Shown: positions 63,928 to 64,000 of the stretch, in pieces
Position numbering within the stretch: the first letter of the stretch is position 1
How the letters are laid out: every line of letters starts with the position of its first letter
Origin: Lentzea jiangxiensis
GTDB taxonomy: Bacteria > Actinomycetota > Actinomycetes > Mycobacteriales > Pseudonocardiaceae
Length of the DNA: 64,000 nucleotides
Reading direction: 5' to 3'
NCBI RefSeq assembly: GCF_900104175.1
Contig: NZ_FNIX01000001.1
Span: 496,001 to 560,000, forward strand
The notes under the pieces: model-generated
Told to the model about the DNA's origin: nothing
Seen by the model: the letters and a program-made list of their open reading frames with translations, nothing else
The model's database searches: none
Program-made: the position numbers and the translations under genes

Positions 63928-64000
63928 CTGTTCGATCCTAGGCAGTGACGGGGCCCACGTTTGGGTCAGTCCACCTTCGAGGTACCCCGCTCCCCATGAC

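Overview
The window is high-GC DNA, densely coded on both strands, with many GTG starts. It carries actinobacterial signature genes: two WhiB proteins, mtrA-mtrB-lpqB, sigR-rsrA, fbiA-fbiB for coenzyme F420, a DUF397 / Scr1-type XRE pair, and bL37. From memory, the gene order follows the Mycobacterium tuberculosis block from about Rv3264c to Rv3219 (mannose pyrophosphorylase, fbiB, fbiA, whiB2, Rv3259, Rv3258c, phosphomannomutase, manA, sahH, tmk, mtrA, mtrB, lpqB, comF-like, hpf, secA1, rsgA, aroA, SRAP, sigH-type sigma, pdtaS, whiB1). The accessory genes (DUF397 pairs, GlmL, several paralogous regulators) suggest a filamentous actinomycete, probably Pseudonocardiaceae. No tRNA, rRNA, insertion sequence, phage or CRISPR was seen.

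Layout. 1-5022: 3' end of a mannose-1-phosphate guanylyltransferase gene, an AlkA-type glycosylase, then a leftward set (Nudix, fbiB, fbiA, M50 protease). 5157-13916: whiB2 with a good promoter, a giant GT2/membrane protein, a degenerate zincin, DUF3499, then pmm-Trm112-SIS-manA for GDP-mannose supply. 13964-23186: transporters and small regulators (CDF, APC permease, MarR, P-loop kinase, orphan GlmL, DUF2975-XRE, TetR, GNAT, an 801-residue membrane hydrolase). 23285-24797: sahH and its terminator. 24799-29651: an accessory insert of an acidic protein, DUF397 + DUF5753-type XRE, a divergent 703-residue protein with a TerD-like C-terminus, and another XRE regulator. 29794-35712: tmk, a methyltransferase, mtrA-mtrB-lpqB. 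35941-41573: comF-like gene, about 1 kb without a gene, hpf, secA. 41766-53896: DUF6459, HAD, TrmH, kinase-like, WS/DGAT-like, GNAT, VOC, pruA, SDR, lipoprotein, rsgA-aroA, SRAP, hydrolase. 53938-64000: DinB, secreted protein, ybaK, sigR-rsrA, bL37, pdtaS-like kinase, whiB1, diacylglycerol kinase-like gene, S1 protease, DUF574 methyltransferase, GNAT, histidine phosphatase.

How it works together. The mannose genes supply GDP-mannose for glycolipids and glycoproteins. fbiA/fbiB make F420. MtrAB-LpqB couples envelope state to the cell cycle. SigR-RsrA senses thiol oxidation, and its own promoter is visible. WhiB1, PdtaS, HPF and SecA are core housekeeping and stress functions.

The least explained features are: a CTG-initiated PdtaS homologue; two GTG starts for sigR behind a sigma-R promoter; paired CRP-like sites before whiB1; paired ECF-type promoter matches far upstream of hpf; a WS/DGAT-like enzyme with His-to-Gln in its catalytic motif; and the DUF397/XRE/TerD-like insert between sahH and tmk.
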